From the NCBI RefSeq assembly GCF_902499115.1, contig NZ_CABVPN010000015.1:132648-196647 (forward strand): a stretch of 64,000 nucleotides of DNA. The letters run 5' to 3'. A program made the translations under genes and the position numbers. The notes below the pieces were generated by a model. That model searched no databases, was not told where the DNA came from, and worked only from the letters and a program-made list of their open reading frames with translations. Of this stretch, positions 1-9,505 are shown one piece after another. How positions within the stretch are numbered: the stretch's first letter is position 1; each line of letters opens with the position of its first letter. The DNA comes from Burkholderia diffusa (lineage in GTDB: Bacteria; Pseudomonadota; Gammaproteobacteria; Burkholderiales; Burkholderiaceae).

Positions 1-878
1 TCGGGCGCGGCGAGCGCGAGGCGGTCCGGCGTCAGGCCCCAGGTCTTGAAGTATTCCTGCGCGGACGGCAGCAGCGCGCCGCTCATCCGCTCGTTCTGCA
101 GGCGCAGCATGATGATCACGTCGACGCCCTTCAGCCCTTCGTCGAGGTTGTGGAACACCTTCACGCCCATCTGTTCGAGGCCGCCCGGCAGCAGCGTGCG
201 CGGGCCGATCGCGCGCACTTCCGGCACGCCGAGCGTGGTGAGCGCGTGAATATCGGAGCGCGCGACGCGCGAATGCAGGATGTCGCCGACGATCGCCACG
301 CGCAGCTTCGTGAAGTCGCGCTTGTAGTGACGGATCGTGTACATGTCGAGCAGGCCCTGCGTCGGGTGCGCATGACGGCCGTCGCCGGCGTTGATCACGT
401 GCACGTGCGGCGCGCAGTGCTCGGCGATCAGATACGGTGCGCCGCTCGACGCATGGCGCACGACGAACAGGTCGGCATGCATCGCCGACAGGTTGTTGAT
501 CGTGTCGAGCAGCGACTCGCCCTTGCTCGTCGACGACGCGTTGATGTTCAGGTTCAGCACGTCGGCCGACAGGCGCGTCGCGGCGATCTCGAAGGTCGTG
601 CGCGTGCGCGTCGAGTTCTCGAAGAACAGGTTGAACACCGACTTGCCGCGCAGGAGCGGCACCTTCTTCACCTCGCGGTCCGTCACGCTGACGAACTGCT
701 CGGCCGTATCGAGAATGTGGTTGACGATCGAGCGCGGCAGCCCCTCGATCGACAGCAGGTGTTTCAGCTCGCCGTTTTTCGTGAGCTGCGGGTTGCCCTT
801 CAGGAAACCGTAGCGGAACCGCTCGGGGCTCGCGGTCGCAGCGGGATTGCCGGTGCGGCCAGTGGTGTCGGTAGTCAT
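1..878 (-). CDS. pyrB: Aspartate carbamoyltransferase catalytic chain (3' end cut by window edge)
   Basis: Second step of de novo pyrimidine synthesis: condenses carbamoyl phosphate with aspartate to carbamoyl aspartate in the cytoplasm. About 292 N-terminal residues are visible and the frame runs off the left edge, so some 50 residues are missing compared with the usual length of about 340. The carbamoyl-phosphate loop STRTRTTFE and the HPTQGLLD segment are both present. The start is the ATG at 878, giving MTTDTTGRTG. It lies 74 bases downstream of pyrR on the same strand, as the last visible gene of a pyrimidine operon. No recognisable pyrI regulatory chain is seen in the window. Confidence 0.96.
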   Translation of the reverse strand, partial: MTTDTTGRTGNPAATASPERFRYGFLKGNPQLTKNGELKHLLSIEGLPRSIVNHILDTAEQFVSVTDREVKKVPLLRGKSVFNLFFENSTRTRTTFEIAATRLSADVLNLNINASSTSKGESLLDTINNLSAMHADLFVVRHASSGAPYLIAEHCAPHVHVINAGDGRHAHPTQGLLDMYTIRHYKRDFTKLRVAIVGDILHSRVARSDIHALTTLGVPEVRAIGPRTLLPGGLEQMGVKVFHNLDEGLKGVDVIIMLRLQNERMSGALLPSAQEYFKTWGLTPDRLALAAP

Positions 879-952
879 GGTGTGCGTGATTCCAACTATG
901 CAAACGGGCCGCGGTACGAACCGGCGGCCCGGGATACGGTTTCGCGGTTCGG

Positions 953-1468
953 TCAGGCGCCGTGCGCCTCGATGCGCAGCGTCAGCTGCGCGGCTTCGTC
1001 GCGCGCGAGCACGAGCGTCGCATCGGCCGGCACGTCGAGCGTGCCGCCCGCGAAGCGCGCGGCGACCGGCAGCTCGCGGCCGCCGCGATCGGCGAGCACC
1101 GCGAGCTCGACCGCGGCCGGACGGCCGTAGTCGAACAGTTCGTTGAGCGCGGCGCGCACGGTGCGTCCGGTGGACAGCACGTCGTCGACGAGCACGATGC
1201 GCGCGCCGTCGACGTCGAACGGCAGCGACGTCGGGCTGGCCTGGCTGTGCAGCCCCTTCTTCGCGTAGTCGTCGCGATGCAGCGCGACGTTCACGACGCC
1301 GAACGCCGGCGCGCCGAGATCGCGCGCGAGGCGCTCGGCGAGCCACGCGCCGCCGCTGTAAATGCCTGCGAGCCGCGGGCCGCCCGGCTCGGCGAAGGCC
1401 GTGCCGTATGCGTCGCGGATCTGGTCGAGCAGGACGCGGTAGAGCGCGTCGGCGTCAATGGTGCTCAT
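953..1468 (-). CDS. pyrR: PyrR bifunctional protein / uracil phosphoribosyltransferase-like
   Basis: A 171-residue type I phosphoribosyltransferase-fold protein with the PRPP-binding loop IVLVDDVLSTGRTVRAAL. In Gram-positive bacteria PyrR attenuates pyr operons by binding RNA and has weak UPRTase activity; in betaproteobacteria the RNA-binding role is less certain. Its first codons overlap the end of ruvX by 14 bases and it precedes pyrB, so the order ruvX-pyrR-pyrB suggests one transcript. I see no convincing PyrR-type anti-antiterminator hairpin near pyrB, so its function may be enzymatic here (inference). Confidence 0.93.
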   Translation of the reverse strand: MSTIDADALYRVLLDQIRDAYGTAFAEPGGPRLAGIYSGGAWLAERLARDLGAPAFGVVNVALHRDDYAKKGLHSQASPTSLPFDVDGARIVLVDDVLSTGRTVRAALNELFDYGRPAAVELAVLADRGGRELPVAARFAGGTLDVPADATLVLARDEAAQLTLRIEAHGA

Positions 1469-1904
1469 GGTCGGACAATTGATCGAGATACTGTTGAAGG
1501 ATCACGCGCGCGGCCTCGGCGTCGAGCATCTCGGCACGTGCGCGCCCGCGCACGTTGCGCTCGCGCAGCCCGGCCTCGGCCTCGACCGACGAATAGCGTT
1601 CGTCGACCCACGTGACGGGCAGCCCGAAGCGGCCGTTCAGCTGGTTGCCGAAGCGCTTCGCCTGCTGCGTCATCTCGTGCGGCGTGCCGTCCGGATGCAT
1701 CGGCAGGCCGACGACGAGCGCGTCGGGCCGCCATTCGGCCAGCAGTTCGCCGACCGCCTTGAAGCGGTGCTCGCGGTTCAGGTTGGGAATCACGACGAGG
1801 GCACGGGCCGAGCGCGTCAGCGCATTGCCGATCGCGACGCCGATTCGCTTTTCGCCGTAGTCGAACGCCAGGAGCGTCGCATCGCGCGCGCTCGCGCCAC
1901 TCAT
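1455..1904 (-). CDS. ruvX: Putative pre-16S rRNA nuclease / Holliday junction resolvase-like YqgF
   Basis: A 149-residue RNase H-fold protein of the RuvX/YqgF family, which in E. coli takes part in 5' processing of 16S rRNA. The N-terminal catalytic strand LAFDYGEKRIGVAIG carries the first acidic residue, and VTWVDERYSS holds the conserved DERxS motif. The chosen ATG at 1904 overlaps the yqgE stop as ATGA, which implies translational coupling. Longer upstream frames read into yqgE out of frame and were rejected. The yqgE-ruvX pairing is common across proteobacteria. Confidence 0.94.
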   Translation of the reverse strand: MSGASARDATLLAFDYGEKRIGVAIGNALTRSARALVVIPNLNREHRFKAVGELLAEWRPDALVVGLPMHPDGTPHEMTQQAKRFGNQLNGRFGLPVTWVDERYSSVEAEAGLRERNVRGRARAEMLDAEAARVILQQYLDQLSDHEHH

Positions 1905-2479
1905 GCGTGCCCTGCTTCGCCGGACAGCATCGACGAGCTGACGCCGAGCAGGCCCAGTGCGGCTTCGAAGCGTTCCTCGGCCGGCGTGTCGAACACGATG
2001 CGGGGATCGGCGGCCACGGTCAGCCAGCCGTTGCGGGAAATTTCTTCCTCGAGCTGACCGGCGCCCCAGCCTGCATGGCCGAGCGTCAGCAGGAAGCGTT
2101 TCGGGCCGGTGCCCGTCGCGACCGCCTCGAGCACATCCTTCGACGTCGTCATCTCGAGCCCGCCCTCGACCGACATGGACGAGTTGTAGTTCGCGCCCTC
2201 GACCGGCTCGTGCAGCACGAAGCCGCGCTCGGTCTGGACCGGGCCGCCGAAGTACACGGGGATGTGCAGCAGCGGCTCGATGTCGAGCTTCAGGTCGATG
2301 CGGTTGAACAGCGATTCGAGGTCGATGTCGGTGGGACGATTGATGACGAGGCCGAGCGCGCCGCGCTCGCTGTGATCGCAAAGATAGACCACCGTTCCCG
2401 AAAACGTCGGATCCGCCATGTTCGGCATGGCGATCAGGAACTGGTTGGTGAGATTGATGCGATCGGAAGGCTTTGACAT
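1901..2479 (-). CDS. yqgE: YqgE/AlgH family protein (UPF0301)
   Basis: A 192-residue cytoplasmic protein of the UPF0301/AlgH family; its biochemical role is not established. Family signatures visible are the N-terminal NQFLIAMPNM, the ALGLVINRP segment, FGGPVQ and LGHAGWGAGQLEEE. The start at 2479 gives MSKPSDRINLTNQ; a longer frame from 2530 adds a basic, low-complexity leader that the family lacks. It is the first gene of the yqgE-ruvX-pyrR-pyrB string and overlaps ruvX by four bases. Confidence 0.94.
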   Translation of the reverse strand: MSKPSDRINLTNQFLIAMPNMADPTFSGTVVYLCDHSERGALGLVINRPTDIDLESLFNRIDLKLDIEPLLHIPVYFGGPVQTERGFVLHEPVEGANYNSSMSVEGGLEMTTSKDVLEAVATGTGPKRFLLTLGHAGWGAGQLEEEISRNGWLTVAADPRIVFDTPAEERFEAALGLLGVSSSMLSGEAGHA

Positions 2480-2661
2480 GGTTTGAATTTTAGCAAAGAC
2501 GCCGCGACCTGACCGGGCCGCGATCAACAAGCAACGCCGCGCGACGCTGGCAACGACGCGCGCGGATCACACGGCACTCTAACACGCGCGCGGGCGCTGT
2601 CGGCAGCGTGTTGCCGGCCCGCGCGACAAGGGCTGCCGCTGCGGTCGCGCCCCGTTGTGCG

Positions 2662-3966
2662 TCAGGTCCGGCCGAGCGCCGCGCCGAGCGCCCCGGACGC
2701 CGCGGTCAGGTCCGGCGGCGCCACCCCCGCGGCGATCTTCAGCAGCGCGGCGCGCAGCATGTCGGACGCGCGGGCGTGTGCATCGAGCCCGCCGTCGGCG
2801 AGCGGCATGCCGTGCGCTGCGCGGCGCCACGCGAGCCCGAGCGTGTCGGCCAGCAGCGCCGCATGACCGAGCCCGAGCGCGCACGCGGCCGTACCGACCC
2901 GGTAGGCGGCCGCGGATGCGCGCCATGCAGCCCCCGCATCGGCCGCGGCCGGATCGACGGCCAGATCGGCCATCGACGCGTCGGCCGTCTGCAGGAAATC
3001 CTCATACGCATGCGCGTTGACGGTCACGACGCCGAGCGCACGGGTCGGCGCGACGGCAACCGCGTCGTGCTCGGCCCGCGCGGCGTCGGCCTCCCACAGC
3101 GCCTCGGACGCGGGCGTGCCGGCGACATGCCAGTCCACGGTCAACCCATAGTCGTGCAGCACGTCGACGAGCGCGACGTCTTCCGCGGCTGCGCCGAACA
3201 GCGCGAAATCGCGCCACAACAGCGCGACCGTCTCGCGCACGAGCTCGGGCGGCGCGCTGCGCCGCCGGCCCTGCGCCTGCTCGCCGAGCAGCAGGTTCGT
3301 CCGCGCGAGAAAGCGCTTCAGTTCGGGCGCGCCGGTTACGCGCAGCGCACGCTGGCACGCTGCCGCGAGCCGCCAGAAATCGTACGGGCCATCGTCGGCC
3401 AGCGCAGCCTGCATCGCATCGAGTTCGTCGAGCGCGGCGTCGGGCGCGCCGTGCTGCGCACGCAGCACGGCGAGCAGCGCCTGCTCGTAGCGGGCGCGTA
3501 CCCGGGTCGCGATCTCCTCGGGCAGTACGCGCAGCGTGGCCTGCGGCACCGCGCGACCGACGAGCGCGAGCGCGTCGAGCGGCGTGCTCGCACGCAGGTC
3601 GGCGGCGCTTTGCGCACGCAATGCACGGAAATGATCGAAGAGAACGGACGAACAGGCGAGTTCGCGCAGGTTGTGGCGGCCGACGGCCGCGCGGAAGTCG
3701 CGCAGCGCGGCCTGCCAGCCGGCCGAAGTCGGCTCGGCGGCGACGAGCGGCACGGCGGCCGACAGTTGCCCGGCGAAACGGGCGGCCGGCAGCCAGCCGG
3801 CCTCCGCCAGCACGGCGGCGGCGGCTGACAGCGGCGCGGCCGCGTCGTCCCGGTGCTCGAATGCGTCGGCGGCTGCCGCGAGCCACGCGTCGGCGGCGCG
3901 CACGGCCCCGCCACGCGGGTTGGGCAGTGCGTCAGGGTGAGAAACGTTGGCCGGATCGGACGTCAT
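2662..3966 (-). CDS. Remnant of PilL/ChpA-type chemosensory protein (N-terminal and degenerate Hpt region only)
   Basis: A 434-residue, almost all-helical, alanine-rich cytoplasmic protein, usually called hypothetical. Two regions resemble the N-terminal part of the type IV pilus chemosensory kinase PilL/ChpA. Residues about 150-235 have the pattern VRARYEQALLAVLR...YDFWRLAAACQRAL...LKRFLARTNLLL. Residues about 320-385 line up without gaps with a CheA-type Hpt helix pair, but the phospho-accepting histidine is tyrosine (Y355 from the chosen ATG). No CheA dimerisation, ATPase or receiver domain follows; the frame stops. It sits between rubA and yqgE, where Ralstonia-type genomes carry pilGHIJ and chpA, as I recall them. 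The start is the ATG at 3966; a GTG two codons upstream is also possible. Homology is inferred by eye. Confidence 0.6.
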   Translation of the reverse strand: MTSDPANVSHPDALPNPRGGAVRAADAWLAAAADAFEHRDDAAAPLSAAAAVLAEAGWLPAARFAGQLSAAVPLVAAEPTSAGWQAALRDFRAAVGRHNLRELACSSVLFDHFRALRAQSAADLRASTPLDALALVGRAVPQATLRVLPEEIATRVRARYEQALLAVLRAQHGAPDAALDELDAMQAALADDGPYDFWRLAAACQRALRVTGAPELKRFLARTNLLLGEQAQGRRRSAPPELVRETVALLWRDFALFGAAAEDVALVDVLHDYGLTVDWHVAGTPASEALWEADAARAEHDAVAVAPTRALGVVTVNAHAYEDFLQTADASMADLAVDPAAADAGAAWRASAAAYRVGTAACALGLGHAALLADTLGLAWRRAAHGMPLADGGLDAHARASDMLRAALLKIAAGVAPPDLTAASGALGAALGRT

Positions 3967-4070
3967 GGACACGCGCGCCTGTCATCGTCAAGTCGCTCGC
4001 GCCGGCCGCGGCGCAAGAGCGCCGGGCAACCGCGAGGCCGAAGCGGTGTGTCCGTGGGCCAAGGGTCCGG

Positions 4071-4241
4071 TCAGATCTGGACCATCTCGAAGTCTTCCTT
4101 GCGAGCGCCGCATTCGGGGCACGTCCAGTTGATCGGGACGTCTTCCCAGCGCGTGCCCGGGGCGATGCCCTCTTCGGGCAGCCCGGCTTCTTCGTCATAA
4201 ATCCAGCCACAAATCAGGCACATCCAGCTCTTGTGTTCCAT
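4071..4241 (-). CDS. rubA: Rubredoxin
   Basis: A 56-residue cytoplasmic electron carrier holding one iron in a Cys4 site. Both ligand pairs are visible, CLICG near residues 8-12 and CPECG near 41-45, in the standard rubredoxin framework WxCxxCGxxYDEExG and WxCPxCGxxK. The ATG at 4241 gives MEHKSWMCL; the longer frame adds residues with no counterpart in the family. It is divergent from thiD, with 254 bases between the starts, and about 100 bases upstream of the PilL-like remnant on the same strand. Confidence 0.96.
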   Translation of the reverse strand: MEHKSWMCLICGWIYDEEAGLPEEGIAPGTRWEDVPINWTCPECGARKEDFEMVQI

Positions 4242-4495
4242 CTTAAGCCGCGTCGGGAAAAGTCGGTAAATTCGGGAGCCATGATGGTACCGTGTCGGGG
4301 CCGGACTGCCTAGCAATCGCGCTGGAGTACGGCGACTACGTTGCGCTGCGCTAAAAATTCCGTCGTGCGGGCCGGATTCCGCCGCATAATGACTGAAAAG
4401 TGCGGCCTGCCGGGCAACACGGGGCCGAAATGCCCACTTCGCCTCGCCGTCCGCAGTTCTGTCGCTTCCCCGTTTTTTTCTTGCCCCATTTCTAC

Positions 4496-5362
4496 ATGTC
4501 CAGCAACGCCCCTCCGATCGTCCTCACCTTCGGCCTGTCCGATCCCACCGGCGGCTCCGGCCTCCAAGCCGATCTGATGACCCTGGCGAGCATGGGCTGT
4601 CACGGCGTGTCCGTCCTGACGGGCTACACCGTGCGCGACTCCGCCGCCTGCGACGAAGTGACCGGCCTCGATCCCGATGTCGTCGCCGCCCAGGCGCGCA
4701 TGCTGCTCGAGGACATGCCGGTTGCCGCGTTCAAGATCGGCGCCGCGACGCGCGCGGAAGTCGTGAGCGCGATCGCGGAAGTGGTCGCCGACTACGACGG
4801 CGTGCCGCTCGTGCTCGCACCGGACTTCACGCTCGACGACGAGCACGTGCTCGCCGCCGACGACCTGCGCGAATCGATCGCCGACCTGCTCGCACCGCAG
4901 ACGACACTGCTGGTCGCCGACCACGCGACGCTGATCGCGCTCGCGCAGCCGGACGGCGATGCCGAGGCGCCGAATCTCGACGCGGCCGTATCGCACCTGC
5001 TGTCGCAGGGCTGCGAGTACATCCTGTCGTCGGAGACGGGTTCGCACCGGCTCGTCAACACGCTGTACGGCGAGGAAGGCCAGCTTCGCGAAGACATGTG
5101 GGATCGCTCGCCGCACCGGCTGATGGGCATCACCGACACGCTCGGCGCGGCGATCGCGGCACTGCTCGCGAACGGCCAGGAGCCGCCCGAAGCGGTGCGC
5201 GAGGCGCAGGAATACCTGTACCAGGCCGTCCGCGACGCGTTCCGGCCCGGCATGGGCGCGTACCTGCCCGACCGGTTCTTCTGGGCGCGCAGCAACGATG
5301 AGGAAGGCGGGCGTCCGGTGACGGACAGCAGCAAAACCTCGCCGCGAATCGCCCGGCATTGA
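4496..5362 (+). CDS. thiD: Hydroxymethylpyrimidine/phosphomethylpyrimidine kinase
   Basis: A 288-residue ribokinase-fold enzyme that phosphorylates HMP and HMP-P in thiamine biosynthesis. The N-terminal substrate and glycine-rich segment reads FGLSDPTGGSGLQADL, the GVSVLTGYTVRDS strand follows, and the anion-hole region near the C-terminus is ITDTLGAAIAA. The usual AGSD opening of ThiD is FGLSD here, so it is a divergent betaproteobacterial type. The start at 4496 (MSSNAPPIV) is preferred because the 32 upstream codons are basic and lack family similarity. No TPP riboswitch is evident upstream. It converges on groEL across a hairpin terminator. Confidence 0.88.
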   Translation: MSSNAPPIVLTFGLSDPTGGSGLQADLMTLASMGCHGVSVLTGYTVRDSAACDEVTGLDPDVVAAQARMLLEDMPVAAFKIGAATRAEVVSAIAEVVADYDGVPLVLAPDFTLDDEHVLAADDLRESIADLLAPQTTLLVADHATLIALAQPDGDAEAPNLDAAVSHLLSQGCEYILSSETGSHRLVNTLYGEEGQLREDMWDRSPHRLMGITDTLGAAIAALLANGQEPPEAVREAQEYLYQAVRDAFRPGMGAYLPDRFFWARSNDEEGGRPVTDSSKTSPRIARH

Positions 5363-5443
5363 CGTCCGCGCGGCGGCCCTGCGCCGCCGTTGCGCGCCTG
5401 CTCTCGCTTAGGAGCCGCATGTCAGCCCCTTTCGCGTGCGCAT

Positions 5444-5475
5444 AAAAAAAGACCCGCATCGCTGCGGGTCTTTTC
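5444..5475. terminator. Bidirectional intrinsic terminator between thiD and groEL
   Basis: A perfect 8 bp stem (GACCCGCA / TGCGGGTC) with a TCGC loop is followed by TTTTC on the plus strand and preceded by seven A residues, so it has a T-run on both strands. It can end both thiD and the convergent groES-groEL transcript. Confidence 0.9.
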
Positions 5476-5529
5476 TTTTGGCTGGAACGCGCATCGCTGC
5501 GCGTTCCGGACACCATCGACCGAAGTCGA

Positions 5530-7170
<1,641 letters not shown>

Positions 7171-7216
7171 CTTCTAACTCCTTGAATTCTTGGGAATATG
7201 TACCGTCAGTGGACGC

Positions 7217-7510
7217 TTACTTCGCGTTGACCACGGCCATGATGTCTTCTTCGCGCATGACCAGCAGTTCCTGGCCGTCGACCTTGACGGTCTGGCCTGC
7301 GTACTTGCCGAACAGGACGCGATCGCCGACCTTCACGTCGAGCGCGATCGGAGCGCCCTTGTCGTCACGCTTGCCCGGGCCGACCGCGAGGATCTCGCCT
7401 TGATCCGGCTTTTCAGCAGCGGCTTCGGGGATGACGATGCCCGAGGCGGTCTTGGTTTCTTGATCCAGACGCTTGACGATCACGCGATCGTGCAAAGGAC
7501 GAAGGTTCAT
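7217..7510 (-). CDS. groS: Co-chaperonin GroES (Hsp10)
   Basis: A 97-residue GroES that caps GroEL rings. MNLRPLHDRVIVKR and the mobile-loop region ETKTASGIVIP are typical. The start is the ATG at 7510, behind AGGAG with about five intervening bases; a GTG two codons upstream lies inside that ribosome-binding site and is unlikely. It is the first gene of groES-groEL and lies directly downstream of the CIRCE operator. Confidence 0.98.
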   Translation of the reverse strand: MNLRPLHDRVIVKRLDQETKTASGIVIPEAAAEKPDQGEILAVGPGKRDDKGAPIALDVKVGDRVLFGKYAGQTVKVDGQELLVMREEDIMAVVNAK

Positions 7511-7583
7511 ATTCACTCCTCTCTTGACTGAGATTGAAGAACGCTTGGGGAATCTGCCCGGCGAATCGCCCGGCAGAGAATTG

Positions 7584-7610
7584 TTAGCACTCTCGTGCAG
7601 CGAGTGCTAA
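7584..7610 (-). promoter_or_regulatory. CIRCE operator (HrcA site)
   Basis: The inverted repeat TTAGCACTC-N9-GAGTGCTAA matches the CIRCE consensus at every arm position. CIRCE is bound by the repressor HrcA, which controls groE by heat shock. It lies 74 bases upstream of the groES start and touches the -10 element of the promoter. hrcA itself is not in this window. Confidence 0.97.
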
Positions 7611-7638
7611 TTATATGGACGGGTTTTGACAAATTCAA
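7610..7638 (-). promoter_or_regulatory. Sigma-70-type promoter of groES-groEL
   Basis: Read on the minus strand, TTGAAT (7638-7633) is followed after exactly 17 bases by a perfect TATAAT (7615-7610). The -10 box abuts the CIRCE repeat, so HrcA binding would block initiation. I see no competing sigma-32-type pair that is as good. Confidence 0.8.
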
Positions 7639-7884
7639 GAAGGGGAGCCGGAGGTTTTTTCGTGCGAGGCGGAACGACGGAAAAACGGGGGTGAATCACA
7701 AAAATTCAGTTAAAACAATTACATAAGCATCAATCTCGCACACCGGGAGCGGACGGGATACGGGAAATCCCGACCCTCGCCCCAATTTGACACGGGGCGA
7801 GCACCGAGTTCCCGCGGTCGTCCGGCATCGCGTGAAAAAGGCTGCTCGGACGCCACAGTGGCCCAAACGGCGGCCACGGGATCG

Positions 7885-8394
7885 TCACATGTCCGGACAG
7901 CCCGCCACTGGCTGGAACGTCCGGCCGTCGGTCACGACCGTCGCGCCGAGCAGTCGCGCGAGGCCTTTCGCGCCTTCGCGCATCACGACGTCGTGATTCC
8001 AGGCGAACAGCGGGCGCGCGATCGGCTCCAGCCAGTTCATCCAGCGCTCGCGCGTGCGGATGTGCCAGTCGTAGCGCACGACGGTGCGCGCACCGTCGCC
8101 GGCGAACGACCAGCGGCCGTCACCTTCGATCGCGCCGCTCGCGCGGCCTTCGAGCACATGCGGCCGCTCGACGCGCAGCACACGCATGTCGAAGGTCAGC
8201 CGGTACGGCAACGCGCCTTTCCACGTGTATCGCTGCAGCGCGCCGACGCCGCGCGCGTCGCCGCGCTCGATCTCGGCGGTCTGCACGGCACTCTTCCACC
8301 AGTCGGGCCAGCGATCGACCTGGTAGATCGCGTCCCAGACAGCCGCGAGGGGCGCGTCCACGCGCCACGTCGTCGAAAACCGGTATTCCGCCAT
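7885..8394 (-). CDS. SRPBCC (START-like) family protein
   Basis: A 169-residue polyketide cyclase/dehydrase-type protein with the helix-grip fold, which binds hydrophobic ligands; the substrate is unknown. The N-terminal strand with the DAPLAAVWDAIYQVDRWPDWW pattern and the later RYDWHIRTRERWMNWLEPI helix are family-like. The start at 8394 follows GGAGG by four bases. It ends a minus-strand series whose upstream neighbour is the LolA-fold gene 41 bases away, so it may belong to the same operon. The 263 bases between its stop and groE show nothing else. Confidence 0.8.
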   Translation of the reverse strand: MAEYRFSTTWRVDAPLAAVWDAIYQVDRWPDWWKSAVQTAEIERGDARGVGALQRYTWKGALPYRLTFDMRVLRVERPHVLEGRASGAIEGDGRWSFAGDGARTVVRYDWHIRTRERWMNWLEPIARPLFAWNHDVVMREGAKGLARLLGATVVTDGRTFQPVAGCPDM

Positions 8395-8435
8395 GCTGCC
8401 TCCGGCGCGAATCAGAATCGGGATCAAGCGCGCGA

Positions 8436-9068
8436 TCAGGGCGCGAAAAAGCGGGCGGGAAACGCGACGTCGATCTCGACGTCGTCGAGCGTCACCGTTT
8501 CGAGCGGCGCGCCGTCGTCATCCGCGAAGCTGACGACCTTCAGCGGAAAACCGTCCTCGGCGTCCAGCCACAACAGATAGCGATGCACGCCGTCAACCAC
8601 GTGTGCGGGCGCGCCCGTCACCGATACGCGCAGCGTGGTACGGCCGCCGATGGTTTCCTTGCCTTCCGTCACGGTCGCACCGCCCTGCTGCAGCGCGTGT
8701 ACGTTACGCAGCAGCACGCCGACATCCGACCGGTCGACGCGATGGCCGCTGCGGTCGCGCAGGAGCGGATTCGACGGCGACAGCGTCAGCGCGGGCAGCG
8801 CATGCTCGCCGAACGGGCGCAGCCGCACCTTGCCCGCGTCGGGGTCGTACGCGAGCACCGCGCCGTGATGCGGCGACACGAAGTCCATCCGGACGAAACC
8901 GGGTTTCCGGTATGCATAGTGGAATTCGGCGTGCTCGCCGCTTCGCACGGACGAGCGGATCGTCGCGCGGTACGAATGGACCTGGTCGAAATGCGACTGC
9001 GCGATGGTAACGGGATCGGCTGTCATGCTCGCTCCTATCAGGCTCGCGGCCAGCAATGCGGTGATCAC
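8436..9068 (-). CDS. LolA-fold exported protein (outer membrane lipoprotein-sorting-like, DUF1571/COG2834 type)
   Basis: A 210-residue exported protein with a short hydrophobic leader (ITALLAASLIGASM) followed by the HFDQVHSYRATIRSS opening and alternating beta-strand pattern of LolA/RseB-like folds, including YRKPGFVRMDF and HRYLLWLDAEDGFPLKVVSF. Such folds bind lipids or sense envelope stress. The start is a GTG at 9068 that overlaps the cupredoxin stop as GTGA, so translation is coupled; longer upstream readings are other frames of the neighbouring gene. Given its place behind an ECF/anti-sigma pair, it could be an RseB-like sensor or a target of the sigma factor (inference). Confidence 0.7.
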   Translation of the reverse strand: MITALLAASLIGASMTADPVTIAQSHFDQVHSYRATIRSSVRSGEHAEFHYAYRKPGFVRMDFVSPHHGAVLAYDPDAGKVRLRPFGEHALPALTLSPSNPLLRDRSGHRVDRSDVGVLLRNVHALQQGGATVTEGKETIGGRTTLRVSVTGAPAHVVDGVHRYLLWLDAEDGFPLKVVSFADDDGAPLETVTLDDVEIDVAFPARFFAP

Positions 9069-9478
9069 GGCGCCGCCTCGACGTCGAGCACGCCTTCCAT
9101 TCCGCGCTCGCGATGGCTGCGCAGGAACAGCAGCCGATGCGTGCAATAGTAGGCGAAGCGGCCGGGCGCCGTCGGCGTGAAGCGCAACGTGCGCGGCGTC
9201 GTGCCCAGTTCGGTGTGCACCGCGATCCCGGCCTGCGGCGCATCGATCTCGAAACTGTGCGGCACGACGCCCGGTTCGGCCGATACGGTGAGTTCGACCG
9301 GCACGTGCGCGCGGACGATCACGTGGTTCGGGCGAAAGAAATAGCTGCCGCCGACGATCGCCACCCGCTGCACGCCGTCGGCATCGACCGGCACGCGCAC
9401 GGGCGCATCGCCGTCCGCCCGCGCGAGCCCGGCGCCCGCCACGAGCGCCACCGCCGCCATCACCGCCTTCGTGTTCAT
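9065..9478 (-). CDS. Periplasmic cupredoxin-domain protein
   Basis: A 137-residue secreted protein with a signal peptide (about residues 1-21, ending ARA). The cupredoxin core runs to the C-terminus and contains likely type 1 copper ligands H74 (VPHSFEI), C112 (YYCTH), H122 and M127 (SHRERGMEG). The Cys-x9-His-x4-Met spacing differs from plastocyanin and azurin and is nearer to COX2-like cupredoxins. It follows the anti-sigma gene and overlaps the next gene by four bases. An electron-transfer or copper-buffering role in the periplasm is inferred. Confidence 0.78.
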   Translation of the reverse strand: MNTKAVMAAVALVAGAGLARADGDAPVRVPVDADGVQRVAIVGGSYFFRPNHVIVRAHVPVELTVSAEPGVVPHSFEIDAPQAGIAVHTELGTTPRTLRFTPTAPGRFAYYCTHRLLFLRSHRERGMEGVLDVEAAP

Positions 9479-9505
9479 GTTGGCTCCCTGCCGACGTCGC
9501 GCGCG

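Noticed and set aside
4242..4495. A TPP riboswitch upstream of thiD
   Set aside because: I searched for the conserved THI-box segments such as CTGAGA and found none in the thiD leader.
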